From the NCBI RefSeq assembly GCF_021325795.1, contig NZ_JAHPZX010000002.1, forward strand, positions 62,001 through 126,000: a stretch of DNA of 64,000 nt, written 5' to 3'. Position numbers and translations under genes: made by a program. Shown here piece after piece: positions 53,073 through 61,423 of this stretch. The stretch's first letter is position 1; each line of letters starts with the position of its first letter. The notes beneath the pieces are model-generated. The model saw nothing but the letters and a program-made list of their open reading frames with translations, did not search any database and was not told the origin of the DNA. Origin of the DNA: Bordetella sp. LUAb4 (GTDB taxonomy: Bacteria; Pseudomonadota; Gammaproteobacteria; Burkholderiales; Burkholderiaceae_B).

Positions 53073-54461
53073 TTAAGGTTGGGCGCGGCGCATCGACATG
53101 GGGAACTGGTCGTCCCCATAGTTGCCCGCGCACGACGCGATATCTTTCGCGCCGGGCTTGCATTGGATAAGCGGCATGTCGTAGGTGCCGCCGTCGCTGC
53201 ACTTGGCCGCGGCGCCATTGCGAATGGACAAGGAACCCTGGTTCATGGCCGCGCTGACGGGCGCGGTGCATTGCACGCCGTTATGGCGATTGAGCGTGAC
53301 CTGCCCTTCACCGTTCTTGAACTGGTACTGCAAGCGCAAGGGTTCGCCCGTGTCGCGATCTTGAATGCCAGCGCCCGCGCGCCAGTTGCCGTTCAAGAAA
53401 TCCGCCTTGCCGTCGCGTGTGCTGGCGGGGATCTGCAAGGCTTCCTTGTTGTCGGGCAGCGTGGGCGGCAAGGCGTTGGCGCGGTTGCCGGCGTCTTGCG
53501 CTGCGGGGGAAGGTGCGCCGGCGGGTGCTGGAGCGGGGTCCGCGCCGGGGTTTGCAACTGGGTTTGCAGTTGGATGTGCAGATGGGGTCGCAGCGGGGTC
53601 TGCAGCGACCTCCGGCGGATTCGCACCCGCCTTGTCCGCTGCGCCTGCGCCACCACCGGCGGGCAGGGTTGCGCCCGCGGGTACATCGGCCCCTGGCGCG
53701 GCAACCTTCGGCAGTGTTGGCATGGGCAGTCCGGCGTCCGGCAAGGCCGGTTCGCGCGGCGTCTCGGAACCCATGGCGGGCAGGGAAAGTTTGGCCGCCA
53801 AGTCAGGCATGCACGCGCGCAGGCCGAACAGCAGCGCCAGCAGTGCCAACAACGGTAGCAACAAGGCCAGCCACGCCTGCCAGCGCTTCCACCACGGCCG
53901 GCGCAGCGTTACGCCAGGCCAAGCCGTGCCTGCGCCGGCATCGGCAACGGCGGCGCGCAAGGGTGTGGCGGCCTGCACGTCGGCGGAGCGTAGGGCATGG
54001 AGTGGGTCGACGGAACGATCCATGCCGGCGTGCTGGAAACCCCAAAACGTGATGACAGGTTGTCCGCCGACGAGAAATACGTAGCTGGGATCGGGGTGAT
54101 GCACGATCCATTTCAGCAGTCGCGCCAGGAGGGCGGCGTCGTTGCCGCTTCCTTTGGACTCGATGGATTCGCGCAACTGCGCCACGCCCGCCCGCACGGA
54201 GTCCAACCGAGCCAAGGCGCCGGCCTGCTCATCCGATGTCGCGGCATGCCACGCGATGACAGCGCCCTGACTGGGTGCATACCAGTCTATGCGGGCGCCG
54301 TTTTCGCTCGGCTGAGGCACGGCAAAATTAACAAGCAGATCGGGACGCTTGTTTTTTAGGACCGAAAGAATCTGGCTAGCTACCAGGTGAACGGCCTGGC
54401 CTCGCTCACCAAGAACGTCGAACTGATCGATGTTCTCGCTACGTAATTTTACGCCTAGCAT
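53073..54461 (-). CDS. srfA: SrfA-like membrane protein, first gene of the operon
   Basis: This 462-residue protein has a cytoplasmic N-terminal domain of about 190 residues (LRSENIDQFDVLGERGQAVHL, VFLVGGQPVITFWGFQ), one membrane helix (WLALLLPLLALLALLFGLRA), a low-complexity Ala/Pro/Gly linker and a C-terminal periplasmic domain of about 110 residues with paired cysteines (GVQCTAP, CSDGGTYDMPLIQC). SrfA of Salmonella has the same plan. It heads the srfABC block, with 143 bp of promoter region shared with a divergent lipoprotein gene. Confidence 0.78.
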   Translation of the reverse strand: MLGVKLRSENIDQFDVLGERGQAVHLVASQILSVLKNKRPDLLVNFAVPQPSENGARIDWYAPSQGAVIAWHAATSDEQAGALARLDSVRAGVAQLRESIESKGSGNDAALLARLLKWIVHHPDPSYVFLVGGQPVITFWGFQHAGMDRSVDPLHALRSADVQAATPLRAAVADAGAGTAWPGVTLRRPWWKRWQAWLALLLPLLALLALLFGLRACMPDLAAKLSLPAMGSETPREPALPDAGLPMPTLPKVAAPGADVPAGATLPAGGGAGAADKAGANPPEVAADPAATPSAHPTANPVANPGADPAPAPAGAPSPAAQDAGNRANALPPTLPDNKEALQIPASTRDGKADFLNGNWRAGAGIQDRDTGEPLRLQYQFKNGEGQVTLNRHNGVQCTAPVSAAMNQGSLSIRNGAAAKCSDGGTYDMPLIQCKPGAKDIASCAGNYGDDQFPMSMRRAQP

Positions 54462-54553
54462 GTTTTGTTACTTACAACTCGGAGGAATAGCCTGATTGTG
54501 GGCAAAAATCATACTTTTCTTCGCAGTTACAATGCCAATATATCCACGTGTTT

Positions 54554-54568
54554 CAATGCTGAGCATTG
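54554..54568. promoter_or_regulatory. Palindrome between srfA and the divergent lipoprotein gene
   Basis: CAATGCT-G-AGCATTG is a perfect 7-bp inverted repeat in the AT-rich 143-bp divergent region. It is followed by GTTAAC at 54567-54572 and a second TTAAC at 54585. It is a plausible operator for the operon. I see no sigma-28 promoter here. Confidence 0.45.
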
Positions 54569-54604
54569 TTAACGGTTTGTTAGATTAACACGGGAAAATT
54601 CACA

Positions 54605-54865
54605 ATGAGTCACAGGTTTCTGAAAAAAAACATTCTGTGCATGCTGGTGGCGCCCCTCCTCCTCGCGGCTTGCGGGAAGGAGCCCGAATTCGATCGGAAT
54701 TTCAAGAAGAGCTGTGAAGCCACGAGCAATGGCAACGCCAGTTTCTGCAAGTGCGCGCTCGGGGTCGTACAGAAAAACGTCAAGCCGGACTCGCTGCCCG
54801 CGCTTTCAAGCGCAGACATCGAAAGGCTGGCGCCCGCAATCGTCAAGACCTGCACTGCCAGGTAG
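54605..54865 (+). CDS. Small lipoprotein of unknown function
   Basis: This 86-residue protein has a signal peptide with lipobox LLLAAC (Cys23) and a mature part with four cysteines (KKSCEATSN, FCKCALG, KTCTAR) that could form two disulfides. It is divergent from srfA and ends 6 bp before the convergent PrpR-type gene. It may be an envelope partner of the srf operon, but only position suggests this. Confidence 0.75.
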   Translation: MSHRFLKKNILCMLVAPLLLAACGKEPEFDRNFKKSCEATSNGNASFCKCALGVVQKNVKPDSLPALSSADIERLAPAIVKTCTAR

Positions 54866-54871
54866 GAATCC

Positions 54872-56887
54872 CTACTCGCGCAACTTGCGCCACAAGGTCG
54901 TGCGGCTGATCCCCAAGGCGCGCGCGGCCGCGGCCTGATTGCCGCCCGAGCGTTCCAAGGTCGCGCGGATGTGCTGGATTTCGGCGGCGCGCTGTACGGT
55001 CTGCAGCTGTCCCGCCTCCCCAGCCGGCATCGATCCACGGCCGCGCTGCGATTGAGCGTCACGCGCAACGGTTTCCATAGCCATTGGGTGCACCGCGTCC
55101 TCGGAGGATGTGGGATCCACCACCCCGCGCAGCACCGCCGGCGCGGGTACCTCCCCTGCCAGCAGACACTCCAGCGCCATCCGCTCGATGACGTTCTCCA
55201 GTTCCCGCACATTGCCAGGCCAGTCGTGCGCCGCCAACAACGGCAGGACGGCGTCCAAGGCTTGCGGCGCCAGGGCACCGGAACCCAGGCGTTCCAACGC
55301 CGCGGGCAATAGCGCCGAGGCCAGCGCGGCGATATCCTCCGGCCGCTCCCGCAACGGCGGCACGCTCACCTGCAGAATGTGCAAGCGATAGAACAGGTCA
55401 TGGCGGAACAGCCCCTGGCGCGCCATGGCCGCCAGGTCCCGATGCGTGGCCGCGATGATGCGTACGTCGATGGGGATGGCGTCGATGCCGCCCACGCGGG
55501 TGACCTCTTTTTCCTGCAAGGCGCGCAACAAACGGGTCTGCAACGGCAGGGGCATCTCCCCTACCTCGTCCAGCAGCAGCGTGCCGCCGTCGGCCGCTTC
55601 GAACAATCCCGCCTTGCCCTGCCGGCGCGCACCGGTAAAAGCGCCCTCCTCATAGCCGAACAACTCGCTTTCCAGCAATTGCTCGGGAAACGCCCCGCAG
55701 TTGATCGCTACGAATGGCCGTGCATGGCGACGGCTGGCGCGATGGATGCCTTGCGCCACCACCTCCTTGCCCGACCCGCTTTCCCCCTGGATCAATACCG
55801 AGGCATCGCTCGCGCGCGCCATCACTTCACAGCGATGCACCAGTTGGCGCATCGCCTGGGAGGCGGCCACCATGCCGCTCAATGTGTAGCGGGCAACGCG
55901 CGAACGCCGGTGGCTGTGCGCGCGCAAGCGCCCCACGGCATGCTCCAGGGGCTGCGAGGGATGCAGTGTCAGCACGGCGCCGGTCTGGATGCCGGATTCA
56001 TACAGCGGCACGGCATCGACCACCAGGGACTGGCCACGCACGTCATCCACGCGGCCCAGCTCGGAGCGGCCCTGTTCGAGTACCGGCCGCGGCGTCAGGC
56101 CGGGTGCTACGTCGGCCAACGGCTGGCCCGCGGCCTGCACCGTGGCGCCGATGATGCGCGCGGCCGCCGGGTTCAGCGTGGTGATGCGGCCTTGCATATC
56201 GACCGCCACCACGCCGTCGTTGAGATGACGCAGCACCAGGTCCAGTTGATCGCGGCGGACGCGCTCCTTGTGCTGGGCCTCGGCGATGGCCATGGCCGTC
56301 TCCATGGCGGCGCGTACGGAATCCAGCGAATACAGCAACACGGCCGTCAGGCCGGCCTTGCGCACGTGATCGGTGACCATGCCCGCGCCCACCACCACCT
56401 CCACGCCCTGCTCCGCCAGCTCCCGCACGCAACGCATGACGTCTTCACGTGTTTCATACGTGCGCAGTTCGACTTCCATATTGAATCCGCGCAGGAAACG
56501 CCGCAGCGCCGCGGAGACTTCGTGATGCAGCACGACGGCGATCCGTGACGATAGCTCGCGCGCGGTGGCCAGGGCCGCCATCAAGTCATAGCCGCCCACC
56601 TGCACTTGCACCACCGGCACGGACAGGCGCGCGCGCAGATATTCGCCATTGCTGCCTGAGGCCACCACGACATCGCAGCGGCCTTGTTCCACGGCCTGCT
56701 TCAGGGTCACCAGCGCGGACTCGAAGGCGTCGTGCAGCAGTTCGACGCGGGCGTGCTGGGAAAATTCGGGCGCGATCTGGCGCAGGCTCTCGAACAGGCC
56801 ATGCCCGGTGACGGCATGGATGACCGGGCGACGAGGCCGCGCGGCGTCGACGGCGACCAGGGGCGGTATGGAAGCGGAATGGCGCAT
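54872..56887 (-). CDS. PrpR-type sigma-54-dependent transcriptional activator
   Basis: The 671-residue protein has the PrpR N-terminal ligand-sensing domain (about residues 20-200), a PAS-like segment ([19 protein letters not shown]) and an AAA+ domain with Walker A GESGSGKE, the sigma-54 contact GAFTGA and Walker [11 protein letters not shown] Fis-type helix-turn-helix ends the protein ([20 protein letters not shown]). PrpR itself senses 2-methylcitrate. The divergent operon with a sigma-54 promoter is surely its target. Confidence 0.9.
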   Translation of the reverse strand: MRHSASIPPLVAVDAARPRRPVIHAVTGHGLFESLRQIAPEFSQHARVELLHDAFESALVTLKQAVEQGRCDVVVASGSNGEYLRARLSVPVVQVQVGGYDLMAALATARELSSRIAVVLHHEVSAALRRFLRGFNMEVELRTYETREDVMRCVRELAEQGVEVVVGAGMVTDHVRKAGLTAVLLYSLDSVRAAMETAMAIAEAQHKERVRRDQLDLVLRHLNDGVVAVDMQGRITTLNPAAARIIGATVQAAGQPLADVAPGLTPRPVLEQGRSELGRVDDVRGQSLVVDAVPLYESGIQTGAVLTLHPSQPLEHAVGRLRAHSHRRSRVARYTLSGMVAASQAMRQLVHRCEVMARASDASVLIQGESGSGKEVVAQGIHRASRRHARPFVAINCGAFPEQLLESELFGYEEGAFTGARRQGKAGLFEAADGGTLLLDEVGEMPLPLQTRLLRALQEKEVTRVGGIDAIPIDVRIIAATHRDLAAMARQGLFRHDLFYRLHILQVSVPPLRERPEDIAALASALLPAALERLGSGALAPQALDAVLPLLAAHDWPGNVRELENVIERMALECLLAGEVPAPAVLRGVVDPTSSEDAVHPMAMETVARDAQSQRGRGSMPAGEAGQLQTVQRAAEIQHIRATLERSGGNQAAAARALGISRTTLWRKLRE

Positions 56888-56940
56888 TGTTTCAGCCGAA
56901 TGATGCGTATTTGAAAACTTGTATTTTCAACTATGAAACA
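56888..56940. promoter_or_regulatory. Nested inverted repeats, probable PrpR-type activator site
   Basis: TTGAAAA-N6-TTTTCAA (56911-56930) lies inside a wider pair TGTTTCA (56888-56894) and TGAAACA (56934-56940). These stand about 90-140 bp upstream of the sigma-54 promoter, the usual distance for an enhancer-bound activator, and at the 5' end of the regulator gene, so they may also mediate autoregulation. Confidence 0.6.
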
Positions 56941-57028
56941 CATGTGCCACATTGGGACTTTCCTCCAGGGCTGCGGATTAGCCGGTTTCCCTGAGTGGCG
57001 GCGGCCCTCCAGCATGGTCTGGGCAAAG

Positions 57029-57044
57029 TGGCATCGATATTGCA
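57029..57044 (+). promoter_or_regulatory. Sigma-54 promoter of the receptor-hydratase-lyase operon
   Basis: TGGCATC-GATA-TTGCA matches the sigma-54 consensus TGGCACG-N4-TTGCW, with the GG and GC elements separated by exactly 10 bp. It is about 50 bp upstream of the GTG start of the receptor gene. It fits the divergent PrpR-type activator. Confidence 0.88.
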
Positions 57045-57093
57045 TAGAGAGGTTCACCCTGGCGTTCAGACCAAGGGGAACAGGAGACAGAAC

Positions 57094-58167
57094 GTGAAAG
57101 CCTTTACTCTTCGGCGGGTGTTGGGTGCGCTCGGCGCATTTGGCAAGTCTGGCGCAGCAGGTGCAGCAGGTACATCCGCCAACGTATGCGGCAAATTCAG
57201 CGCCCTGGCCGTGGCCTGTATGCTTGCCCTCGGCCACCCCACCGCCCACGCCGCCGATGCCGATGCCGGCAATTTCCCTAATCGCGGCCCCATCCGCCTG
57301 CTGGTCGGCTTTGCCGCCGGCGGCAGTTCCGATACGGTGGCCCGCATCATGGCGCCGGTGCTATCCAAGACGCTGAAGCAGAACATCATCATCGACAACC
57401 GGCCCGGGGCCGGCGGCAACATTGCCTCGGACGCCTTGATCAAAGCCGCGCCCGACGGCTACACCATCATGCTGGGCACGATAGGTTCGCTGGCCGTCAA
57501 CCAGCATTTGAGCAAGCTGTCCTATGACCCGGTCACCGACATGGCGCCCATTTCGCTGGCCGTGTCCTTCTCCAACGTGCTGGTGGTCAATGCCAACAGC
57601 AAGATCCACACATTCGCGGAGTACCTGCAGGCCGCCAAGGCGCCGCATTCCGATATGTCGTTCGGCTCGTCGGGCATAGGCAGCAGCGGCCATCTGGCTG
57701 GCGAACAGCTGAAATTCGTGGCCGGCCTGCAGAACCAGCACGTGGCCTATCGCGGCGGCGCGCCGGCCACCAATGACCTGCTGGGCGGCACGCTGGCCTC
57801 GATCTTCGCCAGCCCCACCGACGCCATCCAGTTCATCAACGCCGGCAAACTGCGCCCCATCGTCACCACCGGCCTGCAACGGCTGGACGTCCTGCCCAAT
57901 GTGCCGACCATCGCCGAATCCGGCTATCCCGGTTTCGAGGCGAACAACTGGTACGCCTTCACGGCGCCCGCGCATACCCCCGCACCCGTGATCGAGGCGC
58001 TGAACCAGGCCATCGTCGCCACCCTGAAAGATCCGGAAGTCGACGCCAAGCTGAAGAAGCTGGGCCTGGACCCTGCCCCCACCACGCCTCGGGAAGCCGA
58101 TCGCTACATCCGTGCCGAGAGCGACAAATGGGGCGCCTTGATCAAGAAACTGAACATCAACCTGTGA
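57094..58167 (+). CDS. Bug-family tripartite tricarboxylate transporter substrate-binding protein
   Basis: Bug proteins are periplasmic receptors, very abundant in Bordetella, that bind carboxylates. The GTG at 57094 has AGGAG seven bases upstream. A long N-terminal leader ends in a signal peptide (LAVACMLALGHPTAHAA). The mature part has PIRLLVGFAAGGSSDTVAR, DNRPGAGGNIASDALIKAAP and DGYTIMLGT, the usual binding-cleft blocks. The length of 357 residues is normal. No membrane subunits are encoded nearby. The operon suggests a branched di- or tricarboxylate ligand. Confidence 0.92.
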   Translation: MKAFTLRRVLGALGAFGKSGAAGAAGTSANVCGKFSALAVACMLALGHPTAHAADADAGNFPNRGPIRLLVGFAAGGSSDTVARIMAPVLSKTLKQNIIIDNRPGAGGNIASDALIKAAPDGYTIMLGTIGSLAVNQHLSKLSYDPVTDMAPISLAVSFSNVLVVNANSKIHTFAEYLQAAKAPHSDMSFGSSGIGSSGHLAGEQLKFVAGLQNQHVAYRGGAPATNDLLGGTLASIFASPTDAIQFINAGKLRPIVTTGLQRLDVLPNVPTIAESGYPGFEANNWYAFTAPAHTPAPVIEALNQAIVATLKDPEVDAKLKKLGLDPAPTTPREADRYIRAESDKWGALIKKLNINL

Positions 58168-58182
58168 GCAGCGGCCTTTATC

Positions 58183-59469
58183 ATGCCTTCCACCATTGCT
58201 GAAAAAATCCTCGCCCGCCATGCCGGTGTCGACGAGGTCCAGGCCGGCGCCATCGTGGTCGCCGACGTGGACTTCGCCATGGTGCATGACGCCCGTGCGC
58301 CCAATGCCATCCGCATGGTCGACAAGATGGGCGCGCAGACGCTGCCTTTCGCGGGGCGCACTGCCTGGGTGCTGGACCATTACTCGCCACCGCCCAATCT
58401 GGCGGCGGCGCAGACCCACACCGCCATGCGCCGTTTCGCTGACGAACACGGCAGCCCGCTGTATGACATCGGCGACGGCATCTGCCATCAGGTGCTGCCC
58501 GAAGGCGGCCACCTGACCTGCGGCGACCTGGTGGTGGGCACGGACACCCATTCGGTCACGTACGGCGCCTTCAATGCTTTCGGCACCGGTGTGGAAGGGA
58601 CCGACGTCACCGCGGTCATGAAGACCGGCAAAGTGTGGTTGCGCGTGCCCGAGACCACGCGCGTCGAATTGACGGGCCATCTGCAAGCGGGCGTCTGGGC
58701 CAAGGACGTGACGCTGCACATGCTGGGCCGCTTCGGCGCGGAAGGCTTGAATTACCACGCCATCGAATATGTGGGCGACGCGGTCCGCGCCATGGAGATC
58801 GACGATCGCATGACGCTGGCCAATCACGCCGCCGAGCTGGGCGCCAAGGCGGCTCTGCTCGAAGCCGATGACAAGACCCTGGCCTGGCTGGCCGCGCACG
58901 GTGCGCGTCCGCCCCGCCCGGTGTCCGCGGACGCGGACGCGCGCTACGCGAATCGGGTGACGATTGCGGGGGCCGAGCTGGCACCGCAGGTGGCGCGCCG
59001 CCATGAAGTGGACGACGTGGTGGCGGTGACGGAAATCGACAGGCAGAAGATCAATTTCGCGCTGATCGGCACCTGCACCAATGGCCGCCTGGACGATATC
59101 CGCCAGGCCGCCGCCATCCTGCGTGGGCGCAAGCTGGCGCGAGGGGTACGCATGATCGTGACGCCGGCCTCGCGCAAGATTTACCTGGACGCGCTACGCG
59201 AGGGTCTGATCGAAATCCTGACCGCGGCCGGTGCGTCGTTCGAAGCGGCGGGCTGCGGCACCTGTGTCGGCATCACCAATCACCTGATTCCTGGCGATCA
59301 CGAGGTCGCCATCTCCAGCGCCAACCGCAATTTCCGTGGCCGGCTGGGTAATCACGAAGCGGAAATCTGGCTCGGTTCGGCGGCGACGGTAGCCGCATCC
59401 GCGCTGACCGGTTTTATCACCGACCCGCGTACGGTCGACGGCGGACTCTGGAGGCCCGGCCATGAATGA
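58183..59469 (+). CDS. Aconitase-family hydratase large subunit (LeuC/DmdA-like)
   Basis: This 428-residue protein belongs to the LeuC-like branch of the aconitase superfamily. The [4Fe-4S] ligands lie in GTCTNGRLDD and in AAGCGTCVG, and the active-site block DTHSVTYGAFNAFGTGVEGTD is intact. It overlaps the small-subunit gene by 8 bp. The position beside an isocitrate-lyase-family gene argues against leucine synthesis and for a hydratase of a substituted maleate or malate, such as dimethylmaleate hydratase DmdA. This assignment is inference. Confidence 0.85.
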   Translation: MPSTIAEKILARHAGVDEVQAGAIVVADVDFAMVHDARAPNAIRMVDKMGAQTLPFAGRTAWVLDHYSPPPNLAAAQTHTAMRRFADEHGSPLYDIGDGICHQVLPEGGHLTCGDLVVGTDTHSVTYGAFNAFGTGVEGTDVTAVMKTGKVWLRVPETTRVELTGHLQAGVWAKDVTLHMLGRFGAEGLNYHAIEYVGDAVRAMEIDDRMTLANHAAELGAKAALLEADDKTLAWLAAHGARPPRPVSADADARYANRVTIAGAELAPQVARRHEVDDVVAVTEIDRQKINFALIGTCTNGRLDDIRQAAAILRGRKLARGVRMIVTPASRKIYLDALREGLIEILTAAGASFEAAGCGTCVGITNHLIPGDHEVAISSANRNFRGRLGNHEAEIWLGSAATVAASALTGFITDPRTVDGGLWRPGHE

Positions 59470-59980
59470 CACCCTTAGCGACATCATCAGCGGCCCGGTC
59501 TTCGTGCTAGGCGATGACGTCAACACCGACACGCAGTGCTCCGGCAAATACCTGCCCGGCAAGGACGAGGCCTTCATTGCCGCGCAAGCCTTCGATGGCG
59601 TGGCACCGGGCTTCGCCGGGCGCTTCCAGCCGGGCGGCATCATCGCGGCGGGGCGGCATTTCGGCATCAACTCTTCGCGCGAACAGGCGGTGCACATCCT
59701 GCACCGGATGGGCGTGGCGGCAATCGTAGCGCCGTCTTTCGGGCGCCAGTTCTTTCGCAACGCCATCAATAATGGCCTGCTCGTCATCGAGTACGACACC
59801 AGCGGGTTTGTCGATGGCGATCAGGTCACCATCGACCTGGACGCCAGCGAAATCATCGTGACAGCCCGCGGGATCAAACAGCCGCTGCGGCCACTCCCGC
59901 CCCAGATCCGCGCCATCTTGCGCGAAGGCGGCTTGATTCCATATCTGAGCAAGCATCCGGACTGGGGGTTCGCACAATGA
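59462..59980 (+). CDS. Aconitase-family hydratase small subunit (LeuD/DmdB-like)
   Basis: This is the swivel-domain subunit of 172 residues that completes the large-subunit active site. Family blocks are GDDVNTDTQCSGKYLPGKD, GRHFGINSSREQAVHIL and FGRQFFRNAINNGL. It overlaps the large-subunit gene by 8 bp and the lyase gene by 4 bp, so the three are translationally coupled. Confidence 0.87.
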   Translation: MNDTLSDIISGPVFVLGDDVNTDTQCSGKYLPGKDEAFIAAQAFDGVAPGFAGRFQPGGIIAAGRHFGINSSREQAVHILHRMGVAAIVAPSFGRQFFRNAINNGLLVIEYDTSGFVDGDQVTIDLDASEIIVTARGIKQPLRPLPPQIRAILREGGLIPYLSKHPDWGFAQ

Positions 59981-60945
59981 CGGCGGCGGGGAACGAAGCA
60001 ATGAAGAACCAAGCAATGAAGAACGAAGCAACCCCGGCGGCTACGGGTGACAAGCCCACACGGCTGCGCCAGGCGCTGCGCCAGCGCCTGGACCGCGCGG
60101 GCCGCGGCGCCGCGACGCTGATCGCCCCGGGTGTGTACGACGCTTATGGCGCGCGCATGGTGCAGCACGCCGGTTTCGAGGCGGTCTACATGACTGGCAA
60201 TGGCGTATCGGCCAGCCTGCTGGGCAAACCTGATGTCGGCCTGGTGGACCTGACCATGATCACCTCACATGCCCGCCGCGTGGCGGCGTGCGTGGATCTG
60301 CCTTTGATCTGCGACGCCGACACCGGTTATGGCGCGGCCGCGGCCATCCGCCGTACCGTGGAGGAATTCGAGGCGGCCGGCGTGGCGGCGATTCATATCG
60401 AGGACCAGCAATCGCCCAAGCGCTGCGCGCAGTTCCCCGGCGCGCGCGCCGTGCTGCCCTTCGACACGGCGGTGGCACGCATCGCCGCCGCGGTGGCGGC
60501 GCGCGCTCCGACGGGTCTACTGGTCATCGGCCGCACTGATTGTGCGGCGTCGATGGGCCTGGATGCCGCCATCGAACGCGCGCAGGCCTTCGCGGGAGAA
60601 GGTGCGGATGCTGTCTTCGTCGAACTGAAAGGCCATGAAGGCGTCCTTGACGACATCCGCGAAGTCACCGAGCGCGTACGCATCCCGTGCATGTTCAACC
60701 TGGACTCCGGCGGCCCGATGGCCGCACTGCGCGGCGCCGACCTGGCGGATCTTGGTGTCGCGCTGGCGATCTACCCCGGCATGTTGCGCAATGCGCTGGG
60801 CTACACCATGCGCGAAGCCCTGGGCCATTTGCGCCAGGACGGCAACACCGCCGCCATGCAGGGGCGCATGCTGAGCGGCGCCGAATACAGCGACTATCTG
60901 GGCTTGGCGGATGTGGAAGCGTGGGAGGAGCACTACCCGGCATAA
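59977..60945 (+). CDS. Isocitrate lyase/PEP mutase family enzyme (dimethylmalate or methylisocitrate lyase-like)
   Basis: This 322-residue TIM-barrel lyase has the metal site DADTGYG, the loop IEDQQSPKRCAQFPG with the catalytic Cys in the KRC sequence, and the E/R blocks VIGRTDC and FVELKGHEG. PrpB and dimethylmalate lyase belong here; the usual KRCGH reads KRCAQ, closer to lyases acting on other substrates. The first 30 residues are a variable leader. With the hydratase it could cleave a methylated malate to pyruvate and a short acid. Confidence 0.85.
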   Translation: MTAAGNEAMKNQAMKNEATPAATGDKPTRLRQALRQRLDRAGRGAATLIAPGVYDAYGARMVQHAGFEAVYMTGNGVSASLLGKPDVGLVDLTMITSHARRVAACVDLPLICDADTGYGAAAAIRRTVEEFEAAGVAAIHIEDQQSPKRCAQFPGARAVLPFDTAVARIAAAVAARAPTGLLVIGRTDCAASMGLDAAIERAQAFAGEGADAVFVELKGHEGVLDDIREVTERVRIPCMFNLDSGGPMAALRGADLADLGVALAIYPGMLRNALGYTMREALGHLRQDGNTAAMQGRMLSGAEYSDYLGLADVEAWEEHYPA

Positions 60946-60970
60946 GACCAGCACCCGGTCGCTACCCAGC

Positions 60971-61008
60971 CGCCCCGTCCCGCCACATCGCGGGGCGGGG
61001 CGTTTTTT
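60971..61008 (+). terminator. Intrinsic terminator of the hydratase-lyase operon
   Basis: A GC-rich stem (60971-60983 with 60989-61002, including one G-T pair) is followed by a run of six T. It ends the sigma-54-driven operon and isolates the toxin-antitoxin locus downstream. Confidence 0.88.
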
Positions 61009-61085
61009 CGATACAAGCTCCCCTCATCCAGGGAGCCATATTCGATCTCTTGCCACCAACCGAACTTAGCTCGCCATTTTATTTT

Positions 61086-61105
61086 TACGACAACTGTCGT
61101 ATGAT
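61086..61105 (+). promoter_or_regulatory. Palindromic operator overlapping the toxin-antitoxin promoter
   Basis: TACGACA-AC-TGTCGTA (61086-61101) is a perfect 7-bp inverted repeat. It overlaps a good -10 box, TATGAT (61100-61105). The -35 region is poor (TTTTAT at 61077). An operator that covers the -10 box is typical of toxin-antitoxin operons repressed by their own antitoxin. Confidence 0.6.
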
Positions 61106-61116
61106 TAGGGGGTCGC

Positions 61117-61416
61117 TTGTTCGCTCCGCAGGGATTCACTCAGGTAAAGCGTGCCGTCATCACCGCACTGCAGGGAGGCTGTTTTCAACACGAGGCTCGA
61201 TCTCACATCGACCTGAAGAATCTGCTGCAGGCCGGAGATGTAAGCGCGGCAGATGTCGTAAGCATTCTCAAACGATGTGATGGCACTCAATACAAATGCT
61301 CTCCGCACCATCAGGCCCATGAGATAGACGTTCACGTGATTGTGACGCAAGGTTGGTACATCAAGTTTTACTTCATCGGTAATCCGGACACGATGTTCAT
61401 TAGCGTTCATAAATAA
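61117..61416 (+). CDS. MqsR-like toxin of a type II toxin-antitoxin pair
   Basis: The 99-residue product has an MqsR-like order of features: ARSHIDLKNLLQAGDVSAAD, VVSILKRCDGTQYKCSPH, then IDVHVIVTQGWYIKFYFI and a C-terminal FISVHK. MqsR is an mRNA-cleaving toxin. No ATG is in frame. The only start codon before the conserved part is the TTG at 61117, a few bases after the predicted transcription start, with no ribosome-binding site. The gene may be nearly leaderless, or its 5' end may be degraded. GC is lower than in flanking genes. Confidence 0.62.
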   Translation: MFAPQGFTQVKRAVITALQGGCFQHEARSHIDLKNLLQAGDVSAADVVSILKRCDGTQYKCSPHHQAHEIDVHVIVTQGWYIKFYFIGNPDTMFISVHK

Positions 61417-61423
61417 TTTCAAT

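Noticed and set aside
57361-59004. A minus-strand frame of 547 codons opposite the Bug receptor and hydratase genes
   Set aside because: Both sense genes are well supported, and the antisense frame has His/Arg/Gln-rich shadow composition.
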